NCBI RefSeq assembly: GCF_037126465.1
Contig: NC_088204.1
Location: forward strand, 62,927,807 to 62,991,806
Direction: 5' to 3'
Origin: Ornithodoros turicata
Lineage: Eukaryota; Arthropoda; Arachnida; Ixodida; Argasidae
DNA length: 64,000 nt
Shown: one piece after another, positions 10,450 through 19,641 of the stretch
How the letters are laid out: each line of letters starts with the position of its first letter
How positions within the stretch are numbered: position 1 is the first letter of the stretch
The notes under the pieces: model-generated
Told to the model about the DNA's origin: nothing
Seen by the model: only the letters and a program-made list of their open reading frames with translations
Database searches by the model: none
Made by a program: the position numbers and the translations under genes

Positions 10450-10680
10450 TTACTAGCTTCATCGTCGTTACGGTCGTTACAAGCTAACGAGTGGCGGGAA
10501 ATTCAAAAAGGCGGGCGGGAAATTGAAACAGGTGGGCACGTGATAAAACACGTGCACGGCGCTCTTCGCGCGATACGTGAAGGCCGTGGTACACGTCACG
10601 CGCAATGTGTCACGTGCCCACCTTTTTGAATTTCCCGCCACTCGTTAGCTTGTAACGACCGTAACGACGATGAAGCGATT
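10450..10680. repeat. Fold-back with 57-70-bp arms
   Basis: AGCTTCATCGTCGTTACGG through CGGGAAATTCAAAAAGG on the left is repeated in reverse complement at about 10620-10677 on the right. The loop contains GTGCACGG, CACGTGATAAAACACGTG and GGTACACGTCACGCG words, themselves partly palindromic. It is nested in the hAT-like element. Confidence 0.8.
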
Positions 10681-11052
10681 AAGCCCCATGGTCGGTGGAT
10701 TCGAAAGATTCGGTTCGCCCTTTTGGTTACTGGGATTGGATTCCCGAATCCCTGCCTAGGATGCGTGGATTCGGTTGGCACATCCCTAGATATTACATTA
10801 TATAAAACACGGCAACACATTACATGCCAAGTTCACGGCATGAAAGTAAATAACGCACATAGGAACGCGGAAGTTTGTAACATTAGAGTACAGCCCTGAC
10901 ATCATTACGGCGATATTGCTACACATTGGTGTAACGTGTGCAACCGTACCGGTGAATCACTCTCAACCTTCGTCATCCGATGAAGCGCACACCGGATGAA
11001 CACAGACAGCACAGTGTGCTCAGTTCCCGCTATGATACCGATAAGAGAGCCT

Positions 11053-11060
11053 TTATTATA
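11053..11060 (+). promoter_or_regulatory. Possible TATA-like box
   Basis: TTATTATA lies about 75 bases upstream of the ATG of the candidate first exon at 11134. TCAGTAG words about 25-35 bases downstream could serve as initiators. This is suggestive only. Confidence 0.25.
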
Positions 11061-11133
11061 GGCTGTAGTCAGTAGCCTGTAGCGTAGTCAGTAGTCAACG
11101 TTGCACGGGACAGTGGACATCGAGTTAGGCGTC

Positions 11134-11172
11134 ATGGCACTCACAGTTTGGTGTACAGTCTCTGCATTATTG
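11134..11172 (+). CDS. Candidate first exon encoding a hydrophobic leader
   Basis: ATG opens MALTVWCTVSALL, then the donor TTG|GTAAGA with an in-frame stop shortly after. A short hydrophobic leader cut by a phase-0 intron resembles first exons of secreted arthropod proteins. No downstream phase-0 exon is recognised before 19501 (which needs phase 1), so its gene is unknown. It could be chance. Confidence 0.25.
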
Positions 11173-11474
11173 GTAAGATTCTGTTGATTGAGTGATTTTG
11201 TAACTAAAAAGGGAGAAATTCAACTCCGGCGACAGACTTAGCCCTATTCTTTTCAATTTAGATTCGTCTTTTCTGTGGTTGAATGTGAGCTGCATCGCGA
11301 CTGTAATCTGAGAAAACACGATCGGTTGAAATGAGGTCGTCATTGAAAGAGCCAGTTACGTGCGTGAACAATTAGCGCTTCTGTTTCCTTTTCCTTCGGA
11401 AGCTCTACACCTTTAGGAATTTGCTACTTCCTTTCTAGCAACAGCTATATGTCACAGACACATCACCCCCTCCT

Positions 11475-11990
11475 TTCCAACGGTTTCCTCCTTATTTATT
11501 TATTTTTTATTTACACTACCCTACTGCTCCACCTAAGTGGCATTGTGTAGGGGAGAGGAGATAACTTAACAACACAATCACAAAAGTTCAATTACTCTAA
11601 CACATACATGCATAACTTTTCACCAAAAGTGGCACTTGGGGAAGAAACAAGATCTCGTGGAAGTCTATTCCATTCCTCAACTGTTTTAGGAAAAAAAGAA
11701 TTTCTAAAAATGGACATATGAAAACGATAGGGTTCAACCTTATACTCATGGTCTACACGTTCTGAAATGTAACTCGGTGGGAAAAGATAATGCCCTCGAG
11801 GAATGCCTGTATGTCCGTGATATGTGTGATAAAGATAAAGATGTAATAAAGATAAAGATGTGATATCCTTAGAAAGTCTTCGTTCAGCGCCGCTTGAATA
11901 CTTTGGTGTTTAATGTTGACAGTTGTCCGAGTTCTCTCAGTCTGTACTCGACTGCTTCCACTGAAATTTTTCCTTTTCATCGAGGTTCAT
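11475..11990 (-). pseudogene. CR1-type LINE, C-terminal fragment and 3' tail
   Basis: The minus strand reads SYISERVDHEYKVEPYRF, then SIFRNSFFPKTVEEWNRLP and RDLVSSPSATFGEKL before a stop, the standard C-terminus of CR1-like ORF2 proteins (SFFP..WN.LP). An AAATAAATAAATAAGG tail follows at about 11490. Upstream coding sequence is too decayed to read. It is homologous to the C-terminus at 53455-53859. Confidence 0.8.
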
Positions 11991-12545
11991 CTCATGAAGG
12001 GACGTATTTTATGCGTATTTGCTTCGTATTTGGCAGTTTTATTTGTCTGTTCTTGAGCACACCAGCGAATGCCAGCCTATAGCCACATTGGAAGTCCAAC
12101 CATTACGCTGTTTAATTTGGAGGAGCATGAAACTGCAGCACGGCCTCTAGTTTAGCTTAGATTCGTCGAAAAAGAAAACTATGGAGGACATATATTAGTT
12201 TGATATATTTGTGTGGATCAGTATGAGCGAACCTTTAGACCGCTTCTGTATCAAGACATTGTTATGAGAGCGGAGCAATGTTCATGTGACACAGTAAAGG
12301 TGTGAAAGACAGCAATCATAAGAGCAAGTTCGGCGTTTAACTATTTTTCGTGTATGGATGTTTTCTGTTCCCGTTAAGTGACCATCGCTCAAATTTATTT
12401 TACAGTTGTATGTCGCCGCCATTGACTCTGCAAAAGAATGCTGTAAGTACATAGAGCACGAGATATAAGTGACGCAACGACAAGTGATAGCAACGACGAT
12501 TCGAACATTCATTAAAACAGGACTGGGCACACAACGCGCCCCATA
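11991..12545. other. No gene recognised
   Basis: AT-rich sequence without a convincing frame, repeat terminus or exon. The part next to 11990 may be more of the decayed CR1 LINE. Confidence 0.4.
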
Positions 12546-12794
12546 CACTCTTAAAAATGAACTTCTCCGCAGAGCACGCTCTTAGCCAACCATCATGTCG
12601 ATTGATATCGTTATCTGCCCTGATTTGTTGAAAACGGGGGGCGTACGCCATTTTTGTGACACTTATGCTGTTCATAATTGTCACAAAAAAGCCGTACGCC
12701 TCCAGTTTTCAACAAATCAGGGCAGATAACGATATCATTCGACATGATGGTTGGCTAAGAGCGTGCTCTGCGGTGAAGTTCATTTTTAAGAGTG
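12546..12794. mobile_element. MITE family A, complete palindromic copy
   Basis: A 249-base fold-back between TA dinucleotides, with ends CACTCTTAAAAATGAAC and GTTCATTTTTAAGAGTG. The arms of about 118 bases are almost fully complementary and meet at TTATGCTGTTCATAA. The arms carry AGCACGCTCTTAGCCAACC, GATATCGTTATCTGCCCTG, TTGTTGAAAACGG and GGCGTACGCC. Frames such as DDGWLGACYAVKF that recur in these copies are by-products of the repeat. Confidence 0.93.
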
Positions 12795-12818
12795 TAGAAT
12801 GATACCTGAGCACTCCCA

Positions 12819-13056
12819 CACTGTTAAAACAGAACTTCTCCACATAACACGTTCATAACCAACCATCATCCCGAATCATGTCATTCTGTGTATTGATTTG
12901 TTGAAAATGGGAGGAGGTGCCTATCTGGGACACATTATCTTGTCCCAGATAGGCGCCTCCCCCCCTGTTTTGAACAAATCAGGACACAGAATGATATTAA
13001 TCTGAATCACGGTTGGCTAGGAGCGTGCTATGTGGTGAAGTTCTGTTTTAACAGTG
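12819..13056. mobile_element. MITE family B, complete palindromic copy
   Basis: A 238-base fold-back with ends CACTGTTAAAACAGAAC and GTTCTGTTTTAACAGTG. The outer arm shares TTCTCCACATAACACG and CCAACCATCATCCCGAAT with families A and C. The inner arm (TCATTCTGTG, GGGAGGAGGTGCC, TATCTGGGACA) is family-specific. It lies 24 bases from the preceding family A copy. Confidence 0.9.
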
Positions 13057-13124
13057 TATAGCTTGTGCAAAACGCGGTGCGTACGCCTTTTTGTGGAACA
13101 AAATACTACACACTCTTAAAACGT

Positions 13125-13689
13125 ACTCTTAGAAATGAACCTCACCACATAGCAGGAGGAGGAGGAGGAGTGTCGTTGGGAGGAACCCGAGAGGTCTGCC
13201 TGCCTGATTAGGCGGCATGTTTCTCGGGAAGGGAAAGGTGGTGGAGAGGAGGAGAGGAAAGGGTGAAGTGGAAGACGGAGCGGAATCTGCTCGGGGGGAG
13301 GATAGCTGCGTCCATGGGCCGACTTCAGGGGAACTGTGCCGGCATACGCCTATTACACATCTGAGGGAAACCCAGGAAAAACCCCAGACGGCACAGCCGG
13401 CCCGCGGATTCGAACCGCGGACCTCCCAGTCTCCAAGCGCACGCGTTACCGCTGCGCCACCGGAGCTGGTCACCACATAGCACGCTCCTAGCCAACCATC
13501 ATCCCGAATGACAACGTTCTCTTTCCTGATTTGTTGAAAACGGGAGGAGGAGCCTATTTTGTCGTCATTATGCACGGCACAAAATAGGCTCCTCGTCCCG
13601 TTTTCAATAAATCTAGGGCGAGGACGTCGTCATTCGGGGTGATGATTGGCTAGGAGCGTGCTATGTGGTGAAGTTTGTTTTTAAGAGTG
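13125..13689. mobile_element. MITE family C interrupted by a SINE
   Basis: The left end TACTCTTAGAAATGAACCTC is cut after CACCACATAG by a minus-strand SINE (13153-13470). It resumes CACCACATAGCACGCTCCTAG and runs to GTTTGTTTTTAAGAGTG. Without the SINE and one 10-base duplication it is an ordinary family C palindrome of about 237 bases centred on CGTCATTATGCACGG. Confidence 0.9.
13153..13470 (-). mobile_element. tRNA-derived SINE (type S1) inserted in a MITE
   Basis: Read on the minus strand it starts ACCAGCTCCGGTGGCGCAGC, a pol III box A region, then GGTCCGCGGTTCGAATCCGC, a box B region. About 240 bases of body follow and a (TCC)n tail. The 10-base duplication CACCACATAG flanks it exactly (13143-13152 and 13471-13480). 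Further copies are at 51745-52317 and 52328-52647. tRNA-headed SINEs are known in ticks (the Ruka family); membership is not tested. Confidence 0.92.
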
Positions 13690-13830
13690 TAACTCCGCCG
13701 CATAGAACGCCCTTAGCCAAGCACCATTCCCAATGACATCGTTCTGCCCCCTGATTGGCCAAAAATGGGAGGACTCCACCTTTTTCTGACACTTGTGCAG
13801 TCATGTTAATTGTAGCACACACATAAAGAG
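13690..13830. mobile_element. MITE fragment, left arm of family A/C type
   Basis: Directly after the right end of the preceding MITE come CTCCGCCGCATAGAACGCCC, TTAGCCAAGCACC, GACATCGTTCTGCCCCCTG and GGCCAAAAATGGGAGG, then a centre-like TGACACTTGTGCAGTCAT. The right arm is missing. Confidence 0.65.
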
Positions 13831-14003
13831 ACGATGATGAGGTGGCGCTGCTGCCGGCCAGCAGGCTGGGCGCTGGCCCCGTACCATTTGTAGAGAAGGA
13901 AAGATGATGATGATGGAAAAGGAAGTTTACGTGATCAAAGCACGGTGTCACAAGGTGGTGGTGGTGACGAAAACCGGCTTGCTGTTGTTGGCCTCACTAT
14001 GTG

Positions 14004-14292
14004 CACTCTTAAAAAAAGGGTGTACTTTAACTCCTTTTTTTGCCACATATATGACACCCTTTTGGAGAGTACAATTACGCTCAAAAGGGTGTCTCCTCAC
14101 TCCCTCAAGGGAGTAGCATAACACCTTTCTCCCTAATGGAGAGTAATATTACTGCCTGGCATGGAGAAGGTGTTATGCTACTCCCTTGAGGGAGTGAGGA
14201 GACACCCTTTTGAGCGTAATTGTACTCTCCAAAAGGGTGTTATATATGTGGCAAGGAAAGGAGTTAAAGTACACCCTTTTTTTAAGAGAGTG
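14004..14292. mobile_element. MITE family E, long near-perfect palindrome
   Basis: The ends are CACTCTTAAAAAAAGGG and CCCTTTTTTTAAGAGAGTG. Arms of about 135 bases repeat in inverse order: ACACCCTTTTGGAGAGTAC, CTCAAAAGGGTGTCTCC, CACTCCCTCAAGGGAGTAGC and ATAACACCTT. The centre is GGAGAGTAATATTACTGCC. Apart from the terminal CACTCTTAAAA it shares nothing with families A-D. The identical peptide frames on the two strands (14028-14116 on +, 14178-14268 on -) simply mirror the palindrome. Confidence 0.92.
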
Positions 14293-14404
14293 GGCAGTGC
14301 CACGATTGTACCCAGGATTAGATGAGATGATGTGATGTGATGTGATGTGATAGCGGAAGAAGGCATTATGACGGCCGAAAATTAAGATCTAGGGCAGCCA
14401 CTGC

Positions 14405-14653
14405 CACGCTCTAAAAACAGAGCTTCACCGCATAGCACGCTGTGCGCCAACCATTGCCACGAATGATAGGGTTGTCGCTTCTGATTCGAGGAGAGAGAGG
14501 GGCGCACGCCTTTTTCTAGCAATTTGGATATATGGTAATTGCCACAAAAAGGCGTACGCCTCCCCCTCTCCTCGAATTAAAAGCGATATCCCTATCATCC
14601 GCGGCAATGGTTGGCGCACAGCGTGCTATGCGGTGAAGTTCTGTTTTAGAGTG
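14405..14653. mobile_element. MITE family D, complete palindromic copy
   Basis: A 249-base fold-back with ends CACGCTCTAAAAACAGAGC and GTTCTGTTTTAGAGTG. The arms contain TTCACCGCATAGCACGCTGTG, GCGCCAACCATTGCC and GATAGGGTTGTCGCTTCTG, and GAGAGAGAGGGGCGCACGCC. The centre is TTGGATATATGGTAATTGCC. Its outer 30 bases resemble family A; its inner arm is distinct. Confidence 0.9.
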
Positions 14654-14654
14654 C

Positions 14655-14905
14655 AGAATTGGTGAGAAGTCTGAGCTGTACTCGGTAGTCTTTGAGCGAG
14701 ACCAGATACCTGGAGAAAGCAGACGAGGCTGCGAATTTTGGAGAGCCTTTCCGTGAAAGAACCTCGGGGATGTAAGACATCATCCACCGTACAATTCCTG
14801 CAATGGCCAAGGTGTTCCTCCCGCACCGCAGCATATATACATGCAGCAATGAGCTGGATGTGTTCGATAGTTTCGGTTTGCTGACAATGTATACAATTTC
14901 AGAGA
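14655..14905 (-). pseudogene. RNase H-type LINE, zinc-knuckle and C-terminal fragment
   Basis: The minus strand reads CIHCQQTETIEHIQL, then REEHLGHCRNCTVDDVLHP and TERLSKIRSLVCFLQVSGL. The CxxC...E..H pattern followed by a C-terminal helix is that of the zf-RVT-like tail of I/R1-type LINE proteins, as in the intact copy ending at 58489. It starts right at the end of the family D MITE. Confidence 0.7.
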
Positions 14906-15059
14906 GCCAATCTTGAATAATTGAACCTTTGAATGCAACAAGGGGTTAAGTCGAATGATCCCAAACCGAGAAAATGGGCCTGATCTTATTGTCCGTCCCA
15001 TTGACACACGTGCATTTCCCGTTTCTTACCCTACTGTAGCAGGTCAATAAATTGTACTA

Positions 15060-15357
15060 AGGTCCGAAATTCTCTTTGGCAGGTTCATACTGGTATGTAG
15101 ATGTCATAGCAGTGAAAATACTAAAAAGGGGAGAAGTCGACTTATCCTCTTATTGCATACAGAGGTTCAATTATGATTTAGTGAAAACGCTTCTTGTTCA
15201 TAACCTGAAGAGCAGGGTTTGTGTACTGCGGGAAAGTTCTTTCAGCGGGAGATCAAGTCAGTTATTTTCCAGGATGTCCCGGATCCAAGGGTGCTGCGTA
15301 ATAACTATCTCATTGATAACCAATTTTCTGTCATGTCTCCCGGGGTGTGCAAACTAG
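15060..15357 (+). other. 93-codon open frame of unknown nature
   Basis: The frame SYWYVDVIAVKILKRGEVD continues to CINDLVKT-like and SRVCVLRESSF segments, preceded by a pyrimidine-poor CTTTGGCAG that could be an acceptor. No family is recognised and there is no clear donor. It may be a transposase remnant or chance. Confidence 0.2.
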
Positions 15358-15572
15358 GGCTGATGCTCTGGTGACCGATGCTGACGACATTGCTCGTAGT
15401 GCTGGTAGTGCCATATTGATCATGCCTATTCCCAAAAAAAATTCATGGCCGTTTTGGGGACCTCCTTTAGTGCTTTTTTAGGCGCCTAAAAAGCGTTTTT
15501 TGTGTGTGTGCGTGTTAGTGCCTTAAAATCCGCTCTCTACTCATATAATATATGGTTTCAGTCTGTCCCTGT

Positions 15573-16172
15573 TACTGTTTAAATAGTAATTTTCGCGAGG
15601 AACCAATTTTCGCGATATTCGCAAGCGCTCTTTTCTTCGCGAATATTCGAACCAATGACAGGAAAATGCGCGAATGAAATATGTAAGAAGTTTTACCCAG
15701 GACGCTGAGGCAACTTATGTACGCGGTTTACGAATCCCGCGCGGACGTCAGCATCCCGTGATTCTAGTTCATTCTAAGCCTGGATCATCCAGCAAGCGTG
15801 TATGGGTTTAAGCACGCTGTCACACGGATCGGCCTTTGTGAAAGTTACTGCTCGATGAAGTGACAGGAATGACGGGAGACATGGCAATTCGGAAATGGCC
15901 CAGATACCAGCCAAGTAAAGACCCCTAATCGCAATCGTCTCAGTCAGAAGGGCTCAAACGGAAGACAGATGCAACGGGTTATCACCGATTTATGATACCT
16001 TTTGGTAACTTCTTCCTGGATTTTCAAGATGGAGGGCACCTATAAGGCGCCTGGTGCGGGGTCGACGCACCGCAGTACCGCGAATTCAAGGTTACGCGAA
16101 TAATTTCCTGATCCTGGCTCCTCACATGTTCGCGAATTATTGATCCCGCGAATTTAACAACTTATACAGTAT
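15573..16172. mobile_element. TTCGCGAA-rich TIR element
   Basis: The left end TACTGTTTAAATAGTAATTT followed by TCGCGAGGAACCAATTTTCGC is approximately complementary to the right end GCGAATTATTGATCCCGCG followed by AATTTAACAACTTATACAGTA. CGCGAA words are dense near both ends. No transposase is visible. A second region with similar words lies near 33940-34080. Confidence 0.55.
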
Positions 16173-16411
16173 TATTTTCGTCCACATCAACATCAAACAT
16201 ATGGTTGTGCCTTCACTTCTTGAATGTGCGCTGAAATCTCAACCCACGAGCAGTTGCTTACCAATGTTTTTCGCTGACGCCTGACGTTTTTCGCTGACGT
16301 TCGTAGTCGCGTAAGAGGAGACGTGGCGGTACAATAAATACTTCCGCAAGTTATGCTGCATAAATAAGGCGTATCGCAGCTGTGTGCCAAGGGCATTGAA
16401 AGGCTCTTGAT

Positions 16412-16545
16412 AGGGGATCGAAACCGGAACTGAGCCCGAACCGAAAATCGCTAAAAAAAGAAATCATTTTTCGCTCTACCGGAACTGAACCTAACCAAAA
16501 TATTTTCTTCTCACGTTCAGGAACCGGAACTGAACCAAAATAAAT
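16412..16545. repeat. GAACCG-rich degenerate repeat
   Basis: Repeated ACCGGAACTGAAC/GAACCG words, as at 6350-6486. Short reading frames through it come from the repeat. The parent element is not recognised. Confidence 0.55.
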
Positions 16546-16977
16546 GTATATATAGGAAGCACAGGGCAGTAACACAGAAGTGAGCAAATTGGAAGTCAAT
16601 GCTAGCGAAAGTCACTGATGGCACAAAAAAAAAATGGCCCCTCTTTTCTCGACCACATCTTAAAACATAGTCTGACGTCTTTCTAAAAGGCTACGTGGAG
16701 AACGTCAACACGTTACTTCAAAGCCCAGACAACGACAGTGTTCACCATGGTGTCACAGACGAGAAAAAATCACTGCTAAGAAAACGTCACGTGAAAAAAC
16801 CAAACTGTCCTCAACGTGCCCGCGTCTTCAAGTAGCCCCACTTTACCCTATATAGTGTGCTGAAGGCCAACCGTTGTATTCCTCGGAACCGCTTGTCACG
16901 GTTTTATTACTTCATTAATTTTTTTCTCTGGCGTGTGTGTGTGTGTGTGTGTGTGACAATTACACATAACTGCATAA

Positions 16978-17088
16978 GTGCCGCCACGAAAGGCGTACGC
17001 CTCCCGTTTTCAATACTTGGAGAGGAGAACGATGTCATTCACAGTTATGGTTAGCTTGGAGCGCGTGATGCGGCTAGGTTAAAAATTA
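16978..17088. mobile_element. MITE fragment, right arm of family A/D type
   Basis: CCGCCACGAAAGGCGTACGCC, CTCCCGTTTTCAATAC, GAACGATGTCATTC, TATGGTTAGCTTGGAGCGCG and TGATGCGG follow the order of a right arm, with the terminal GTTCATTTTTAAGAGTG lost. A GT microsatellite lies just upstream at 16936-16956. Confidence 0.6.
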
Positions 17089-17397
17089 AATGAAAAGCAG
17101 TGGTAAAGACACGGACAAGGGACGAGGACGACACGTATACAGACGACTCGACTTTTCCTAAAACTTCCACCCGCTGAAACAACGGAGCTCAGCCACGCGG
17201 GAGGTTTGCACCACCTCCTGATTTAATAGAGTTTTGTTAAAGTTTTGGAAATTTTAAAAAATTTAGGAAATTGCAAGTTTTAGGAAAAGCCACAACGAGA
17301 TGCGAAAGGTAAGCAATTGAATTGAACCTTTCCAATGACAAGGTACGGTTTCGACCGTAGTGTCCGTGCGCCGTCTCTTTCGACTGCTGAGAGAGCA

Positions 17398-17645
17398 GCT
17401 CCCGTGGCGCAGTGGTTAGGATGATCGCGTTCCGCGCAGAGACTAGGAGGTGGCACGGGTTCGAATCCATTCACCGGCTGTGCTGTCTGAGGTTTTTCCT
17501 GGGTTCCCCCCTGGAGTCGGCCCGGGACGCGTACTTAACCCTCTGTCCCCCATTCCTTCCTGTTGTCCTCTCTCCATTTGTCCACGTCTGTCTGCCGCAC
17601 ATAGCCACTGCTGCTTCGCGGCACTAACACGAAATAAAGGGATTA
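17398..17645 (+). mobile_element. tRNA-derived SINE (type S2)
   Basis: CCCGTGGCGCAGTGGTTAGG is box A-like and CACGGGTTCGAATCC is box B-like. Body words are GGCTGTGCTGTCTGAGG, GGAGTCGGCCCGGGACGCG and TTCGCGGCACTAACACG. It ends near GAAATAAAGG. It resembles copies at 18624-18885 and 61170-61425. The head is tRNA-like but the whole is a repeat, not a tRNA gene. Confidence 0.85.
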
Positions 17646-17894
17646 CTGAGAAGGATTTCAGGTTTCTATAGACCTAAGTTGCTTTTGCCGGGCTGACGAT
17701 TCTCTTGGTTTTGTCTTTCATCTGGCTTCACACCGCGGGCGTAGATATTAGGTAGATATTAGGTAGGTTCATAGTGACAATCCGCCACTTGCGAAAAAGA
17801 CACGGTGCATGTGCACATCCCTCTCTCCCTCGTGCTTCCCGCCGAGTTTCGAACTCGCTGGAGAACAAACGCCATTTCGCCGCTGCTTCAAGCC

Positions 17895-18265
17895 ATGCCT
17901 GTAAATTGCGTCTTTTACGGCTGTACGAATTATTATGTGCAGGGCAAGAAGTTGCGTTTTTTTAGGCTTCCGTGCGATACGTTATATCCTCAAAAAGCCG
18001 AACCGTGGGTTCAGCTGTGAAAAGACAGGAAGAATTGCGAGACATGACAGCATTTCCAACCGTCCAGGAAACACAAAGGAATTTGCCTAAAGCTTTTCGC
18101 AAGCTTCCCAACACAAGATTAGTACTCGATGCGACTAAAGTCAGAATCCAGAGGCATATAGAGACAAACTTTTTCGCGTTATCAACATTACAACACATAT
18201 AAATCAGTTGTCGACTGTGACCCAGAAGGTTACATCAGCTTTGTTACCCGGCTTTCAGACACCAT
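17895..18265 (+). pseudogene. THAP-domain DDE_Tnp_4 transposase, decayed
   Basis: From the ATG it reads MPVNCVFYGCTNYYVQG and KLRFFRLPCDTLYPQKAEPW, the start of a THAP zinc finger (C-x4-C, then the FP/W landmarks). After a frameshift comes AVKRQEELRDMTAF, later PNTRLVLDATKVRIQR (a transposase DAT block), and after another frameshift [20 protein letters not shown] then [13 protein letters not shown] plus DDE_Tnp_4 is the arrangement of ISL2EU-like PIF relatives. At least two frameshifts and missing internal sequence make it dead. Confidence 0.75.
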
Positions 18266-18623
18266 CCCCCGGGCAGCCAAAACGTCATTTTGACGTCATG
18301 AAAATATTTCAAAGTGCGTGCGTCTCGGTAGCCTTGGCCTGAGCAGTTGATGCTCTTAACCGTCTTTGTTATTTTTGATTCTGCATCGCCGGAAACTTGT
18401 ACATTGTTTTTTTTTTTCGCGTTCTACGATGTTTGATTGACAGTCAGGGGCGCTCACGTGGGCCACGGAAAGCATCCAATGGTTGCCTTCCCTCCCATTT
18501 CTTGAACTTTTTTCGTGTTTCAAGTAACGACGAGTCTAGCACTCCTGGATTATTGGCGATGTTACCCCCAAGTGCCGGAGGTCAATTTTAATTTTCGATT
18601 CCAATTTCTGTTTATGTTCCTAC

Positions 18624-18885
18624 CAGGTCCCGTGGCATAGTGGTTAGGATGATCGCTTTCCACGCACAGACTGGTATGGGATACGGGTTCGAATCCTATC
18701 ACCGGCTGTGCTGTCTGAGGTTTTCATTGGGTTTTCCGAAGACTTTCCAGACGAATGTCGGCACAATTCCCCCTGAAGACGGCGCAGGACGCATACTAAC
18801 CCCCCTCTGTCTCCCCCTCCTTTCTGCTGTCCTCTCTGTACGTCGCTCAAAACCACAGTTGCTTCGCGGCGCTAACACAGAAACT
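18624..18885 (+). mobile_element. tRNA-derived SINE (type S2)
   Basis: TCCCGTGGCATAGTGGTTAGG and ATACGGGTTCGAATCC give the tRNA-like head. The body continues CGGCTGTGCTGTCTGAGG, GACTTTCCAGACGAATGTC and GCTTCGCGGCGCTAACAC. It lies 360 bases from the THAP pseudogene; another S2 copy lies on its other side. Confidence 0.85.
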
Positions 18886-19500
18886 TTAAAAACAGTTTAT
18901 TTTCCTAGCAACCTAGTGTAGTTCACTTGTTCTGTCATGTTTCTATGTCCCCATCCAGTGCTTACCAACATGTTTTATGGCTTCTATCTCTGTTGTTTTG
19001 TTTTCTTTCCGATGACAGTGGGTGCGCTGTATGTCCTTGAATGTTCGAATTCTTTGACTACTACAGATAGATGGCGTTGCGGAGAATTGCAAGAATTGTA
19101 AAATTTTATCTTTCCTGGTTTTTCATTAAAGTGATGACAGTCCAGCGTGTACGTGTCGTCCTCCTCCCATGCCCGTGTCTTTGCCGCTGGTTTTTATTTT
19201 ATTTTATTTTCATCACTATGGCCACCAACAGGCTTAACCCCATACCATTCTGAGCTGCGATGTCTCGCTGAACAAAATTTCGCATATAGCATCTGCGTAT
19301 AACACACAGTGAAGAACCACTCCACGGGCCCGGACTGTCCATTTTAGTGGATTTCTTGGGACACACACGCTTAAACTGGCGAATCGCATCAACCGCTACC
19401 TACACTTTCGACACTTTCAAAACTACAAGTCTTATATGGGAAATATTGATTGATTCTGGATGACGTTCTGGTAAGCGCCCTTTTGTCCCGTTCTGTGCAG

Positions 19501-19641
19501 CCACTCACTATCAACAGGTGGCGGTGGTGGAGAACGCAACGCTGCCTAAGACCCAAAAGGCGTTCCGCATTTGGAACGATACATTTTGTGGTTTCAATGA
19601 CACTTACTATGCGGTCCTGCTTGCAGAAGACAGCAAAAGCG
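19501..19641 (+). CDS. RPTP-like exon a
   Basis: The acceptor is TTCTGTGCAG after a pyrimidine tract; the donor is AGCG|GTAAGT. The 141 bases are 2 + 46 codons + 1 and encode THYQQVAVVENATLPKTQ, then FRIWNDTFCGFNDTYYAVL. The upstream exon must end in phase 1 and was not found. Confidence 0.6.

Larger units (their letters stand above)
9583..10795. mobile_element. hAT-like non-autonomous element with inserts
   Basis: The left end TAGATGGGACGAATC and the right end GGCACATCCCTA are approximately complementary. GAATCC-rich subterminal words lie on both sides (CGAATCTCGAATCTTTCGAATCC on one side in two pieces, GGATTCGAAAGATTCGG on the other). Flanks share ATTACATTATATA-like sequence. Inside are a CR1 3' tail at 10240-10345 and a palindrome at 10450-10680. 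Ends are eroded, so boundaries are approximate. Confidence 0.55.

Noticed and set aside
14028..14366. Two identical peptides (TPFWRVQLRSKGCLLTPSRE) as a duplicated gene
   Set aside because: They are the two arms of the family E palindrome read on opposite strands.
17400..17475. A tRNA gene (box A and box B present)
   Set aside because: The same head is followed by a conserved non-tRNA body in several copies (18624, 61170 and the S1 type), so it is a SINE head, not a functional tRNA gene.
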